A stretch of 64,000 bases of DNA from Lysinibacillus pakistanensis (lineage in GTDB: Bacteria; Bacillota; Bacilli; Bacillales_A; Planococcaceae): NCBI RefSeq assembly GCF_030123245.1, contig NZ_CP126101.1, positions 742,501 to 806,500 of the forward strand, read 5' to 3'. The notes under the pieces are model-generated. The model searched no databases. It was given only the letters and a program-made list of their open reading frames with translations, and had not been told where the DNA came from. Both the position numbers and the translations under genes were made by a program. This document shows, in pieces, positions 42,562-51,630 of this stretch; the stretch's first letter is position 1, and each line of letters begins with the position of its first letter.

Positions 42562-44927
42562 TATTGTTGTACCTCCTGTTCAGCTTCAATCATTTTCATA
42601 AAGCCTGTGATTTCAATAATTATAGAACGACGCAATTCTTGGAAGTTTTTAGCGAATAGCTCTAAACCTTCACGCTGGTAGATACGCATAGGATCTTCTT
42701 GTTGGTAATGGCGTAAACCAATACCTTCTTTTAAGTGTGCCATTGCCTCTAAATGTTTTACCCAGCCACTATCTAAATAACTCAGCATTACTTGAGGAAT
42801 GATTGCAATAACTCGGTCGTTTTCTGCGAATTTTTCCATTTTTGCTGTTAGCTCATCTACAGGTTTTTGTAGTGAATCTAAAATTGGGATCACCTTTCCA
42901 ACCTCTCTATCGATTGTGATAGGTGTAAGGAATAGACTGTTTAATGTTTTTTCCATACTATCATAATCCCATTCAGTTGAAGGTAATTCCTCTGGTGAAG
43001 CATCACGTACTGCAAAATCTACTGTTTCGTAGAACATTTGCTTCAATTGCTCTAATAAATCCTCGCCAGCTAAAATTTTGTCACGTAGACCGTAAATAAC
43101 TGTGCGCTGATCATTAATAACATCATCCAATTTTAAATTGTATTCTCGCATTCCGTATTGGGAGCCTTCAACAATTCGTTGTGTGCGGTTAATAAGCTCT
43201 TGTACATCTTTGTTTTGGATAATCCCTTTTTCATCAACAACCATTTTTGCAGAGAATTTTTCAACCTCTTCTTTTGCGTAACGTCGGAACATATCATCTT
43301 CAATAGAGAGAATGAAGCGGCTTTCACCAACATCACCTTGACGACCTGAGCGACCACGAAGCTGATTATCTACACGACGGCTTTCATGCTTTTCAGTACC
43401 GATAACATATAAGCCGCCAAGCTCATGTACTTCTTCACCTAGCACAATATCTGTACCACGTCCGGCCATATTTGTCGCTACTGTAATACGTCCTTTTTGA
43501 CCTGCTTGAGAAATAAGTTCAACCTCTTGCTCAACTGTTTTTGCGTTCAGCAATTGGAATGATAAGCCTTCTTTTTTCAAGTAATCAGCAACTGTTTCAG
43601 ACTGTAAAATAGATGTTGTACCAATTAAGACAGGTTGTCCCTTCTCATGGCGTTGTTTTGCTTCAGCTGCCACGTACTTATATTTCGCTTCTTGTGTGCT
43701 AAATATAATATCAGGCTTATCGACACGTTGGCGTGGACGGTTTGTAGGAATTTGAATAACTTCCATGCCGTACACTTCTCGTATTTCTTTTTCTTGTGTT
43801 TTCGCCGTACCCGTCATCCCAGAAAGCTTCGGATACATGCGGAAATAGTTTTGAATCGTTATTTGTGCTTGTGCTTTGTTTTCTTCAGTAATCGTCACAC
43901 CTTCTTTCGCTTCAATGGCCTGATGTAAGCCATCCGAAAGCGAGCGACCTTCTAAAATACGACCAGTGAACATATCTACAAGCTCGATTTTGTCATCTTT
44001 AACAATGTAATCAACATCACGCTTGAACATGACATGAGCACGCACAGCTTGGATAACATAATGATAAAGTGTTTGGTGTTCAAGATCATATAAATTCTCA
44101 ACATTGAAGGCTGCCTCAACCTTCTCAATGCCCTTGTCTGTTAATGAAGTAGCCTTTGTTTCATCATCAAAGTCATAATCTACTTCAGCTTTGAAACGTT
44201 TCGCAAGCATAGAGGCAATACGATGTAGTTCATCATTCGCAGCCATTTTTCCAGCAATAATGAGTGGCGTTTTTGCCTCATCAATTAGTACACTATCTAC
44301 TTCATCAATAATGGCAAAGTGATAAGGACGTTGAACTTTCTCTGCTAAGCTATGAGCCATGTTGTCACGTAAGTAGTCAAAACCAAATTCAGTCCCGACT
44401 CCATAAGTGATATCTGCATTATATGCTTCTTTTTTTGCATCTGGCTCCATCATTGGAACGTTTAAACCAACTGATAAGCCAAGGTATCGATGAATTTGGC
44501 CAACTAGTTCATAGTCACGCTTCGCCAAATAATCATTCACGGTGATGACATGAACACCTTTTCCTTCTAATGCACGTACATAGGAAGGAAGGGAGGCGAC
44601 AAGCGTTTTACCTTCACCTGTAGGCATTTCTGCAATATTGCCTTCCGTTAAAACAAGGCCGCCAATAAGTTGTACATCGAAATGACGCATACCTAATACA
44701 CGTTTTGAAGCTTCGCGTACAACAGCAAATGCGTCTGGGATGATTGATGTAATCGGTTCGCCTTGTTCTAAACGATTCTTGAAAACAACAGTCATTTCTT
44801 TTAATTCTGCATCTGACTTGTTGACATATTTTTCTTCAAGATTATTAATTTGATCTACTATTTTATAGTAGCGTTTTAATTGACGAGCACTAGTTTGCTC
44901 ATCGTTACGTTTAAAAATTGAGAACAT
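42561..44927 (-). CDS. secA2: Accessory Sec translocase ATPase SecA2
   Basis: This 788-residue SecA-family ATPase has Walker A in MPTGEGKTLVASLP, a DEVDSVLID box, GTTSILQSE, VATNMAGRGTDI and QLRGRSGRQGD helicase motifs. It also has the preprotein-binding and helical-scaffold regions. It lacks the C-terminal Cys-rich zinc tail of housekeeping SecA and ends in MKMIEAEQEVQQ, as expected for SecA2. With slaP directly downstream it should drive export of S-layer/SLH proteins. ATG at 44927 follows AAAGGAG by about 9 bases; the 15-codon upstream extension is unlikely. It diverges from tagO. Confidence 0.9.
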   Translation of the reverse strand: MFSIFKRNDEQTSARQLKRYYKIVDQINNLEEKYVNKSDAELKEMTVVFKNRLEQGEPITSIIPDAFAVVREASKRVLGMRHFDVQLIGGLVLTEGNIAEMPTGEGKTLVASLPSYVRALEGKGVHVITVNDYLAKRDYELVGQIHRYLGLSVGLNVPMMEPDAKKEAYNADITYGVGTEFGFDYLRDNMAHSLAEKVQRPYHFAIIDEVDSVLIDEAKTPLIIAGKMAANDELHRIASMLAKRFKAEVDYDFDDETKATSLTDKGIEKVEAAFNVENLYDLEHQTLYHYVIQAVRAHVMFKRDVDYIVKDDKIELVDMFTGRILEGRSLSDGLHQAIEAKEGVTITEENKAQAQITIQNYFRMYPKLSGMTGTAKTQEKEIREVYGMEVIQIPTNRPRQRVDKPDIIFSTQEAKYKYVAAEAKQRHEKGQPVLIGTTSILQSETVADYLKKEGLSFQLLNAKTVEQEVELISQAGQKGRITVATNMAGRGTDIVLGEEVHELGGLYVIGTEKHESRRVDNQLRGRSGRQGDVGESRFILSIEDDMFRRYAKEEVEKFSAKMVVDEKGIIQNKDVQELINRTQRIVEGSQYGMREYNLKLDDVINDQRTVIYGLRDKILAGEDLLEQLKQMFYETVDFAVRDASPEELPSTEWDYDSMEKTLNSLFLTPITIDREVGKVIPILDSLQKPVDELTAKMEKFAENDRVIAIIPQVMLSYLDSGWVKHLEAMAHLKEGIGLRHYQQEDPMRIYQREGLELFAKNFQELRRSIIIEITGFMKMIEAEQEVQQ

Positions 44928-45150
44928 GAAATATACGCTCCTTTTAGGTTGTCTAAATGCTAGACACTTCATTATTCTATCAAATTTTACGAATGGTGAC
45001 TACATTTGACATACAGTAATCTACCATACTAAAAGTAAGAATAATTTTTGTGAATTGGTGGAAAATAAATAGAAAAAGTATATTTCGTTGCCGGTTCGTG
45101 CTATAATCAATTTGGATTCCAATGTAGATTATTTTTTGAGGAGGAGAGAC

Positions 45151-46230
45151 ATGATTTACGTGTCTTTAATAGCAGCATTTGTTGCTTCCATATTGTTAAC
45201 TCCACTAGTTAAACGATTAGCGTTCAGAATAGGTGCGGTTGATGCACCAAACTATCGAAAAGTCCATGCACGAATTATGCCAAGACTTGGCGGATTGGCA
45301 ATTTTCCTTGCTTTTTTAATAGGTGTTGCCATACTATATCCTTATTTAACTTCAAACGGTGTGCTACCATGGAATGTTAGTAAATATAGTTTATTGGCAA
45401 TCATAATTGGTGCCTGTATTATTGTAGCAACAGGCGTTATAGATGATATGCGTGAGATTTCTGCAAAGGCCAAAATGCTAGGTCAGCTTGCAGCAGCACT
45501 TATCATTATTTTTGTGGGTGGTATTCAAATTGACACAATTAACCTACCATTCGTCGGAGTTTTAGATTTTGGATTACTAAGTATTCCTTTAACAATTTTA
45601 TGGATTGTCGGCATTACAAATGCTATTAATTTAATCGATGGCTTAGACGGTCTAGCTGCAGGTGTTTCAACGATTGCCCTTATAACATTAGCAATCATGG
45701 CCTTTATTATGAGCAATATGTTTGTTTTGGTTCTTGCGGCTATATTAGCGGTAGCATCATTCGGCTTTTTATTTTATAATTTCCACCCTGCCAAAATCTT
45801 TATGGGTGACACAGGAGCGCTGTTCCTTGGATTTATGATTTCTGTCCTTGCATTACTTGGATTTAAAAATGTCGCATTCGTGGCTTTAATTATTCCAGTA
45901 ATCATTTTGGGAGTACCAATTTCTGATACATTCTTTGCAATTGTTCGCCGTGTACGGATGAAGAAGAAATGGTCTGATCCAGATAAATCACACTTACATC
46001 ACCGTTTACTGGATATGGGCTTCACACATCGCCAAACAGTGCTTATAATTTATGGAATTGCAATGATGTTTGGTTTAGCAGCCATCATTTTCTCCATGGC
46101 AAAAGTATGGGGCGCTATTTTACTAATCGCTGTCATCTTAACGGCTCTTGAAATCTTTGTCGAAGTCATTGGACTAGCAGGGAAAAACTACAAACCATTA
46201 CTGAACTTTGTTCGGATATTTAATAAATAA
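45151..46230 (+). CDS. tagO: Undecaprenyl-phosphate GlcNAc-1-phosphate transferase
   Basis: This 359-residue membrane protein has about 10-11 transmembrane helices. Its MraY/WecA signatures are RKVHARIMPRLGGLAIF, an aspartate pair in VIDDMREIS, NLIDGLDGLAAG, MGDTGALFLGF and the HLHHRLLDMG histidine loop. It starts synthesis of wall teichoic-acid-like and secondary polymers by linking GlcNAc-P to undecaprenyl-P. ATG at 45151 follows GAGGAGGAGA. In B. subtilis tagO also lies near yvyE-degSU, so the position is conserved. Here it likely feeds the polymer that CsaB pyruvylates. Confidence 0.92.
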   Translation: MIYVSLIAAFVASILLTPLVKRLAFRIGAVDAPNYRKVHARIMPRLGGLAIFLAFLIGVAILYPYLTSNGVLPWNVSKYSLLAIIIGACIIVATGVIDDMREISAKAKMLGQLAAALIIIFVGGIQIDTINLPFVGVLDFGLLSIPLTILWIVGITNAINLIDGLDGLAAGVSTIALITLAIMAFIMSNMFVLVLAAILAVASFGFLFYNFHPAKIFMGDTGALFLGFMISVLALLGFKNVAFVALIIPVIILGVPISDTFFAIVRRVRMKKKWSDPDKSHLHHRLLDMGFTHRQTVLIIYGIAMMFGLAAIIFSMAKVWGAILLIAVILTALEIFVEVIGLAGKNYKPLLNFVRIFNK

Positions 46231-46239
46231 AATATTAAG

Positions 46240-46272
46240 CAATCATACATGTTTATGTATGGTTGTTTTTTT
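46240..46272 (+). terminator. Terminator of tagO
   Basis: CAATCATACAT and ATGTATGGTTG form an 11-bp stem with a G-U pair, followed by TTTTTTTG. Confidence 0.88.
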
Positions 46273-46378
46273 GTTTGAAAACAGCGAAGGTCTAACGTTG
46301 AAATTGATTAGGGGTAGTTTTGGGAGTGTGTAAGGTTACTGCTGAAAGGGCTATATGCTTAAGTTGTGAGGAAAAACG

Positions 46379-46587
46379 GCTCAGGTGTGGTAGGGAATTG
46401 CTCAGGTAGCGAGGAAAACAGCTCAGGTGTGGTAGGGAATTGATCAGGTAGCGAGGGAAACGGCTCAGGTTGGTAGGGAATTGCTCAGGCAGAGGGGAAA
46501 ACAGCTCAGGTGTGGTAGGGAATTGCTCAGGTAGCGAGGAAAACGGCTCAGGTGTGGTAGGGAATTGCTCAGGTAGTAGGGAAAATC
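46379..46587. repeat. Intergenic tandem array of about 42-bp units (21-bp half units)
   Basis: Five units of 42, 42, 41, 42 and 42 bases begin GCTCAGGT and are 85-100% alike by eye. Each unit is two 21-base halves, one with GTGTGGTAGGGAATT and one with AGCGAGGAAAAC following GCTCAGGT, so the basic period is 21 (ten copies). A degraded eleventh start, GCTCAGATTG, follows. Stops occur in all plus-strand frames, so it is not coding there. The G/A strand bias is unlike the neighbours. Confidence 0.9.
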
Positions 46588-46669
46588 GCTCAGATTGCCA
46601 AAATCAAAGCCCCTATAACCCAAGATAGCGAAATACAATTAATAGACACAAAACAAAAGTATCCCATAT

Positions 46670-46708
46670 AAAAAGCCTTTCCACAAACAAAATCATCGTG
46701 GAAAGGCT
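46670..46708 (-). terminator. Terminator of the LCP gene
   Basis: AGCCTTTCCAC and GTGGAAAGGCT form a perfect 11-bp stem. The AAAA before it on the plus strand gives Ts on the minus strand. Confidence 0.88.
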
Positions 46709-46718
46709 TCTATTTTAG

Positions 46719-47777
46719 TTATTGGGCGTTTCTATTAACTGCTTCCTCATCTCCAGCTGCGTTTACTTTATCATGATCATTATTCGTCAAACTAGAGGAC
46801 GTTTTATTGGCATCAAGATGGTTGTTAAGTATTTCAGATACTTCATCAACCGATTGCTGATTTAATTGATAGTAATAAACACCAGTAGACATATCATCAA
46901 CACCATCTAATGTTAAAGTATCAATACGCGGTTTTCCTTGTGTTAAATAGGATAGGAATGATTTCATTTCAGTAAATGTCATATTGGTCTTCATGTTATC
47001 ACCAAGTGCTCTTATAACATCATCGTATTTTGTAATGGAGCTAACAGAAGCAACTTTATTGATAATGGCTGTTAATATTTCTTGCTGACGTTTGCCACGT
47101 TCAATATCACTATCCTGCTTACGTGTTCTAGCTAGAGCTAGAGCTTGGCTACCATTTAAATGCTGTAGACCAGGCTGTAAATTAATAGAATTTCGGTCGA
47201 ATTCATCCTTTTCATGTAGCTTATATGGTACTTCCGCTTCGATGCCACCTAATGCATCCACCACATCGATAAAGGCATTAAAATTCATACGAACATAATA
47301 ATCGATAGGAACATTTAATAGCTTTTCTACTGTATCGATTGTTGCCAGTGTGCCACCGTATGCATGAGCATGAGTAATTTTATCCTCATAGCCTACTTTT
47401 GGGATAAAAACGTATGAATCGCGAGGAATGCTTAACATTTTAATCGTTTTAGTTTTATTGTTTAGTGTTGCTAAAATAAGAGCATCGGAACGAGAGTTAT
47501 CAGAACCTTGACCTCGATTTTCACTATCATCCACGCCAACAAACAAGATGGATACATTATCATGTACAGGCTCTACTTTTTCTTCTCGTAGTGTAGAAAC
47601 ATCTCGACCCTCTAATTCTTCATGTGCTGAATTTGCTGCATGCTCCGCTTGCTTTGTGATATAGACACCATAAGCTGATGCGCAAATTAGTAAACTAGCC
47701 ACAAGAAGAAGGGCAACTTTTATAATTAAAGAAGTTTTAGAGCGCTTCTTGTTTTTATTATTTATTCTATTTTTCAT
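46719..47777 (-). CDS. LytR-CpsA-Psr (LCP) family wall-polymer ligase
   Basis: This 352-residue protein has a short cytosolic basic tail, one transmembrane segment (about 20-42) and an extracytoplasmic LCP domain (about 80-300). Features are VSILFVGVDDSENRGQGSDNSRSDALILATLN, LSIPRDSYVFIP, ITHAHAYGG and LARTRKQDSDIERGKRQQEIL, with the conserved Arg and Asp residues that bind polyprenyl-phosphate. These enzymes attach teichoic acid or secondary polymers to peptidoglycan (B. subtilis TagT/U/V). It lies next to tagO, as in other Bacillales. ATG at 47777 follows GAGGAG. Confidence 0.9.
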   Translation of the reverse strand: MKNRINNKNKKRSKTSLIIKVALLLVASLLICASAYGVYITKQAEHAANSAHEELEGRDVSTLREEKVEPVHDNVSILFVGVDDSENRGQGSDNSRSDALILATLNNKTKTIKMLSIPRDSYVFIPKVGYEDKITHAHAYGGTLATIDTVEKLLNVPIDYYVRMNFNAFIDVVDALGGIEAEVPYKLHEKDEFDRNSINLQPGLQHLNGSQALALARTRKQDSDIERGKRQQEILTAIINKVASVSSITKYDDVIRALGDNMKTNMTFTEMKSFLSYLTQGKPRIDTLTLDGVDDMSTGVYYYQLNQQSVDEVSEILNNHLDANKTSSSLTNNDHDKVNAAGDEEAVNRNAQ

Positions 47778-47924
47778 ATTTAGTATATTCTCCTCTGAAT
47801 TTTGGGAATAATAGAGCGATGAAACTAGGTTTTTATCAAAGAACCTAAAAGAATGTATGATTGATAAAATAGCTCAATATTAAAATTATACTATGGATAT
47901 TAAGCTTTCGACAATTAAAACTAT

Positions 47925-48560
47925 TTATTTCACAACAAATTCGATAAATCGAGCTTCTTCAAAAGAAATATTCGCCTGCCCATTTGTCATTTCTGTTACC
48001 CAGTTTCGGAACTGTTCTTCCTCTTCTTTTAGCACAGATACAACAATTTCTACGCCTTCCAAATATCGAATTTCTTCTAACGTATACGAAGAACCTCGAA
48101 TTTCGTTTTCTACTTTACCTAGCCAAGTGTAGTCTATGGCAATTTTCATAAAATGATGAAGTTTGCGCTCAACGACCTGTGCAGCAAGTAATCCTTCTGT
48201 TGTTGCTTTACCGTATGCACGGATAAGACCGCCACCGCCAAGTTTTATGCCTCCAAAGTAACGTGTAACCACAACGACTGTATCCTTTAGGCCCTGTTTC
48301 TTTAGGACCTCTAACATAGGGACGCCAGCTGTACCACTAGGTTCCCCGTCATCATTAGCTTTTTGAATATGATCATGCTCACCAATTAGATAAGCAGAGC
48401 AATTATGTGTCGCATTATGGTGCAATTTTTTTATGCGATCAATAAAAGAAATTGCATCCTCTTCCGTTTCTGCACGTTCTATATAAGTAAGGAAGCGTGA
48501 TTTAGAAATTACAATTTCGCTTTCTCCATATCCTTTTACAGTTAAATAATTTTCTCTCAT
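47925..48560 (-). CDS. yvyE: YigZ/IMPACT-family protein YvyE
   Basis: This 211-residue protein has an N-terminal Impact domain (about 10-125): GESEIVISKSRFLTYI, HHNATHNCSAYLIG, NDDGEPSGTAGVPML and TRYFGGIKLGGGGLIRAYG. A small C-terminal ferredoxin-like domain (about 140-200) follows. The biochemical role is not firmly known; the human relative regulates Gcn2. Position before degSU is as in B. subtilis. ATG at 48560 is chosen because AAAGGAG lies about 9 bases away; the ATG three codons earlier is too close to it. Confidence 0.9.
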   Translation of the reverse strand: MRENYLTVKGYGESEIVISKSRFLTYIERAETEEDAISFIDRIKKLHHNATHNCSAYLIGEHDHIQKANDDGEPSGTAGVPMLEVLKKQGLKDTVVVVTRYFGGIKLGGGGLIRAYGKATTEGLLAAQVVERKLHHFMKIAIDYTWLGKVENEIRGSSYTLEEIRYLEGVEIVVSVLKEEEEQFRNWVTEMTNGQANISFEEARFIEFVVK

Positions 48561-48725
48561 ATGTGACATTCTCCTTTAATCTAGGGTTTTATTCTATAAT
48601 TTTCATGAAGAAAAAGCATTAATTTTTATCATTGTGATGCTATAATAGGTGTAGACTGTAGAATATATGAAATTGGTCTATTAGAATAGTAAGTAATCAT
48701 AAGACATTAGACTGGGGAGTACACT

Positions 48726-49874
48726 ATGTTTTCAAATGATACCTTCGATTTAAAGTCGCTTGATGACGTATTTAATCGAATGTTAGAAACAATCATGAGC
48801 TCTAAAGATGATATCTTTATTATAAGTGAACAAAGCCGAAGAAGCTTTGAAGATATGCAAAAAGAGCTAGAAATTGTTAGAAAACAAATTTCAATTATCA
48901 TTGATGAAGGCGATGCTTTAGAAAAAAGTACACAGCTTGCAAAGCAAAGACTTGTGTTAGTGAGTAAAGCTTTTGATAATTATACCGAAGAACAAGTTAG
49001 AGATGCATATGAAACTGCGCATGATTTTCAAGTAAAGCTCTCCGTTATTAAAACACAAGAAAAGCAGCTACGTGATAAAAGAGATGATCTCGAGAGAAGA
49101 TTGAGAGGTTTACTCGATACGATAGAACGTGCAGATCATATTGTCAATCAAGTAAATGTCGTTTTGAATTACTTAACGTCAGATTTAAAGAATGTTGGAC
49201 TAGCGCTTGAGCAAGCAAAGATGAAGCAAGACTTTGGTATACGTATTATCGCTGCGCAGGAAGAAGAGCGTAAACGTTTATCAAGGGAAATTCATGATGG
49301 ACCTGCTCAAATGTTGGCAAATGTATTAATGCGTACGGATTTAATTGAAAGAACATACCGTGAAAAGGGTATTGAATATGCTTTGGCTGAAATTGCCGAT
49401 TTAAAGAAAACCGTGCGTGATGCATTATCCGAGGTACGACGTATCATCTATGATTTAAGACCAATGGCACTTGATGATCTGGGAATTGTTCCGACATTAA
49501 AAAAGTATTTATCGACAGTGACAGAATACAATCCTGGTGTTGAAATTCATTTCCAATCGAGAAGCACTGAAAAGCGTATACCTTCTAATTATGAAGTCTC
49601 TATTTTCCGATTAGTGCAGGAATGTGTCACTAATGCCATGAAACACGGAAAATGTAAGGATATTTGGGTAAAACTTGAGTGGTTGAAACATGCCGTAAAT
49701 ATTGTCGTCAAGGATGATGGCATAGGATTTGACCCACAAGTAGTGAAAGACCATTCATTTGGGATTTTAGGAATGCGAGAGCGTATCGAAATATTGGATG
49801 GTACATTCTCAATTGAAAGTGAAATAAACCGCGGCACTACGGTACTATTTAAAATTCCGTTAGAAGTCGAATAA
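48726..49874 (+). CDS. degS: Cytosolic sensor histidine kinase DegS
   Basis: This 382-residue kinase has no membrane segments. It has a long N-terminal coiled-coil sensor (about 25-170), a HisKA_3 region with the phospho-His in EEERKRLSREIHDGPAQ, and an ATPase domain with VQECVTNAMKHG, DDGIGFD and FGILGMRERIEIL. It pairs with DegU, 36 bases downstream, to control exoenzymes, competence and motility in B. subtilis. ATG at 48726 has GGGGAG upstream. TATAAT at 48641-48646 is a possible -10 box. Confidence 0.95.
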   Translation: MFSNDTFDLKSLDDVFNRMLETIMSSKDDIFIISEQSRRSFEDMQKELEIVRKQISIIIDEGDALEKSTQLAKQRLVLVSKAFDNYTEEQVRDAYETAHDFQVKLSVIKTQEKQLRDKRDDLERRLRGLLDTIERADHIVNQVNVVLNYLTSDLKNVGLALEQAKMKQDFGIRIIAAQEEERKRLSREIHDGPAQMLANVLMRTDLIERTYREKGIEYALAEIADLKKTVRDALSEVRRIIYDLRPMALDDLGIVPTLKKYLSTVTEYNPGVEIHFQSRSTEKRIPSNYEVSIFRLVQECVTNAMKHGKCKDIWVKLEWLKHAVNIVVKDDGIGFDPQVVKDHSFGILGMRERIEILDGTFSIESEINRGTTVLFKIPLEVE

Positions 49875-49910
49875 AAGTAATTGTTGTAGAAATCTAGGGG
49901 GTAAAGACAA

Positions 49911-50585
49911 ATGACGAAGATTATTATTGTAGACGATCACCAGCTATTCCGTGAAGGAGTAAAACGTATTTTAGATTTTGAAGATACGTTTGATGTAGTA
50001 GCAGAAGGTGATGATGGCACGGATGTGGTGTCTTTATACGCTGATAACCAACCAGATGTTGTACTAATGGATATTAATATGCCAGGCAAAAATGGAGTAG
50101 AGGCTACTGCGGAGTTAATCAATGAATTCCCTGATGCAAAGGTAATTATGCTATCTATCCATGATGATGAAACTTATGTAACACATGCACTTAAATCAGG
50201 TGCTCTAGGCTATATGCTAAAAGAGATGGATGCAGATGAAATCGTTGAGGCAATTAAGGTAGTAGCAAACGGTGGTTCTTATTTACATCCGAAAGTTACT
50301 AAAAATTTAGTAGCAGAATTCCGACGCCTTTCTGAGCATGAAAATAAAGGAAACTTCCATCAAGCAGAAATTCGCCGTCCATTCCATTTATTAACAAAGC
50401 GTGAGTGTGAAGTATTACAGTTATTAACGGATGGTCAATCAAACCGTACAATTGGTGAAACACTGTTTATCTCTGAAAAAACTGTTAAAAACCATGTTTC
50501 TAGCATATTACAAAAAATGAATGTCAACGACCGTACACAAGCAGTTGTTACTGCCATTAAAAACGGCTGGGTAGAAGTACGATAA
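49911..50585 (+). CDS. degU: Response regulator DegU
   Basis: This 224-residue NarL-family regulator has a receiver domain with [10 protein letters not shown], phospho-Asp56 in [10 protein letters not shown] and a YMLKEMD switch. The C-terminal LuxR-type helix-turn-helix (about 155-220) has [23 protein letters not shown] and [16 protein letters not shown]. It forms an operon with degS and probably regulates flagellar and exoenzyme genes, including those in this window; this is inferred from the B. subtilis regulon. AGGGGG precedes the ATG. Confidence 0.95.
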   Translation: MTKIIIVDDHQLFREGVKRILDFEDTFDVVAEGDDGTDVVSLYADNQPDVVLMDINMPGKNGVEATAELINEFPDAKVIMLSIHDDETYVTHALKSGALGYMLKEMDADEIVEAIKVVANGGSYLHPKVTKNLVAEFRRLSEHENKGNFHQAEIRRPFHLLTKRECEVLQLLTDGQSNRTIGETLFISEKTVKNHVSSILQKMNVNDRTQAVVTAIKNGWVEVR

Positions 50586-50603
50586 TTGCATAGCATTACG
50601 ATA

Positions 50604-50656
50604 AAAGCTGTTTTAAAAAATTACTTAATGATTTAGTAATTTTTAAAGCAGTTTTT
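50604..50656 (+). terminator. Terminator after degU
   Basis: AAGCTGTTTTAAAAAATTACT pairs with AGTAATTTTTAAAGCAGTTTT as a long AT-rich stem ending in Ts. Confidence 0.8.
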
Positions 50657-50837
50657 ATTTATGATATGGATTCCTTGATGAAAAGCGGGAAAATTTGATT
50701 GAAGAGAACATTTAAATGATGCAACATTTTGAAATTATGAGCGTCATATGAAAGATGTAGCACCTAAATGTTGAAAATACACAACAAAATTCCTACGACA
50801 GCATTTATATGCTACAATATGCGCGGGAGGTTTTTGG

Positions 50838-51383
50838 ATGTTAAAGAAAAGTATTCTAGCAGTTTTTACCTTATTGATACTAACTGCCTGTGGTAATAAA
50901 AAAGAAGATATGAGTGCGGAAGAAAGACAGAAAATCATTGATGAAGGTACTGCTGGGTTTGAAATGAATGATGGGAAAATCACAAAGGCAGAAAATGTTC
51001 CTTCTGATGAAGAAAAAGCAATATTAGCAGCGTTTGATGAATATATTGCAGCTTTCAATGCAGAAGACCTTGATCGTTATATGCAAACGATCTCAAAGAA
51101 TCCAAAAGGTTTCGATTATGAAGAAGACAAAAAACGCACAAAAGAAGTTTTTGAACAGTCTGAAGTTAAAAGAGATGTTAAAGATACAACAATTATAAAA
51201 TATAGTGAAGAAGAAGCACAGATCCATACAAATATGACAGTGCATTTAGTTGAATTGAAAACAAAAGTAAAGCATGAGAGTGTAGGTCAACAAGTAACAG
51301 TATTCGTCAAAGAAGATGGAGGCTGGAAGGTAACGAGTATCTTTTATATCGGAGATGACACGAAATCAACTACTGGAAAATAG
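50838..51383 (+). CDS. Small secreted lipoprotein, NTF2/DUF4440-like
   Basis: This 181-residue protein has a lipoprotein signal (KKSILAVFTLLILTAC) with the lipobox LTAC, so Cys19 should be lipidated. A charged linker (about 25-60) precedes a domain of about 110 residues: EEKAILAAFDEYIAAFNAEDLDRYMQTIS, then ADTIIKYSEEEAQIH-type strands and GGWKVTSIFYIG. This follows the cone-shaped NTF2/DUF4440 pattern. Function is unknown. It lies between degU and degV, a place with no equivalent gene in B. subtilis. GGGAGG precedes the ATG. Confidence 0.75.
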   Translation: MLKKSILAVFTLLILTACGNKKEDMSAEERQKIIDEGTAGFEMNDGKITKAENVPSDEEKAILAAFDEYIAAFNAEDLDRYMQTISKNPKGFDYEEDKKRTKEVFEQSEVKRDVKDTTIIKYSEEEAQIHTNMTVHLVELKTKVKHESVGQQVTVFVKEDGGWKVTSIFYIGDDTKSTTGK

Positions 51384-51387
51384 CGAG

Positions 51388-51441
51388 GAGGAATATCTTC
51401 ATTTTTATTCTACAAAGAAAGAACCAAATGAAGATATCCTC
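51388..51441. repeat. Long hairpin after the lipoprotein gene
   Basis: GAGGAATATCTTCATTT pairs with AAATGAAGATATCCTC, leaving one bulged A. It has no T-tract, so termination there is doubtful. Confidence 0.65.
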
Positions 51442-51467
51442 TAAAGTAAGAATCTGACTATACATAG

Positions 51468-51590
51468 AAAATGAATGTGAAATGGATGCTAGTCCTCTAG
51501 CAAAAATTTAGAATAACGGAAAGTAAATCTTGCTTCCTATTCGAAATCGGACGGGTTTACATTGACCGTAATTCATTTCACATTCATTTC
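51468..51590. repeat. 16-bp inverted repeat around an 89-bp core upstream of degV
   Basis: AAATGAATGTGAAATG (51469-51484) is the exact complement of 51574-51589. The core holds a GCTAG/CTAGC mini-hairpin and GTAAAT/GTTTAC arms. Ts follow on the plus strand. It may be a small mobile repeat or a large terminator. Confidence 0.6.
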
Positions 51591-51630
51591 TTTTTATTGT
51601 AAACTATGAAGAATAGGAGAGTGGACAGGG

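Noticed and set aside
43158-43928. Plus-strand open frames within secA2
   Set aside because: They are antisense shadows of a clear SecA2 coding sequence and lack ribosome-binding sites.
46379-46587. Tandem array as a CRISPR or replication iteron
   Set aside because: Units are contiguous without spacers, and no initiator gene is nearby.
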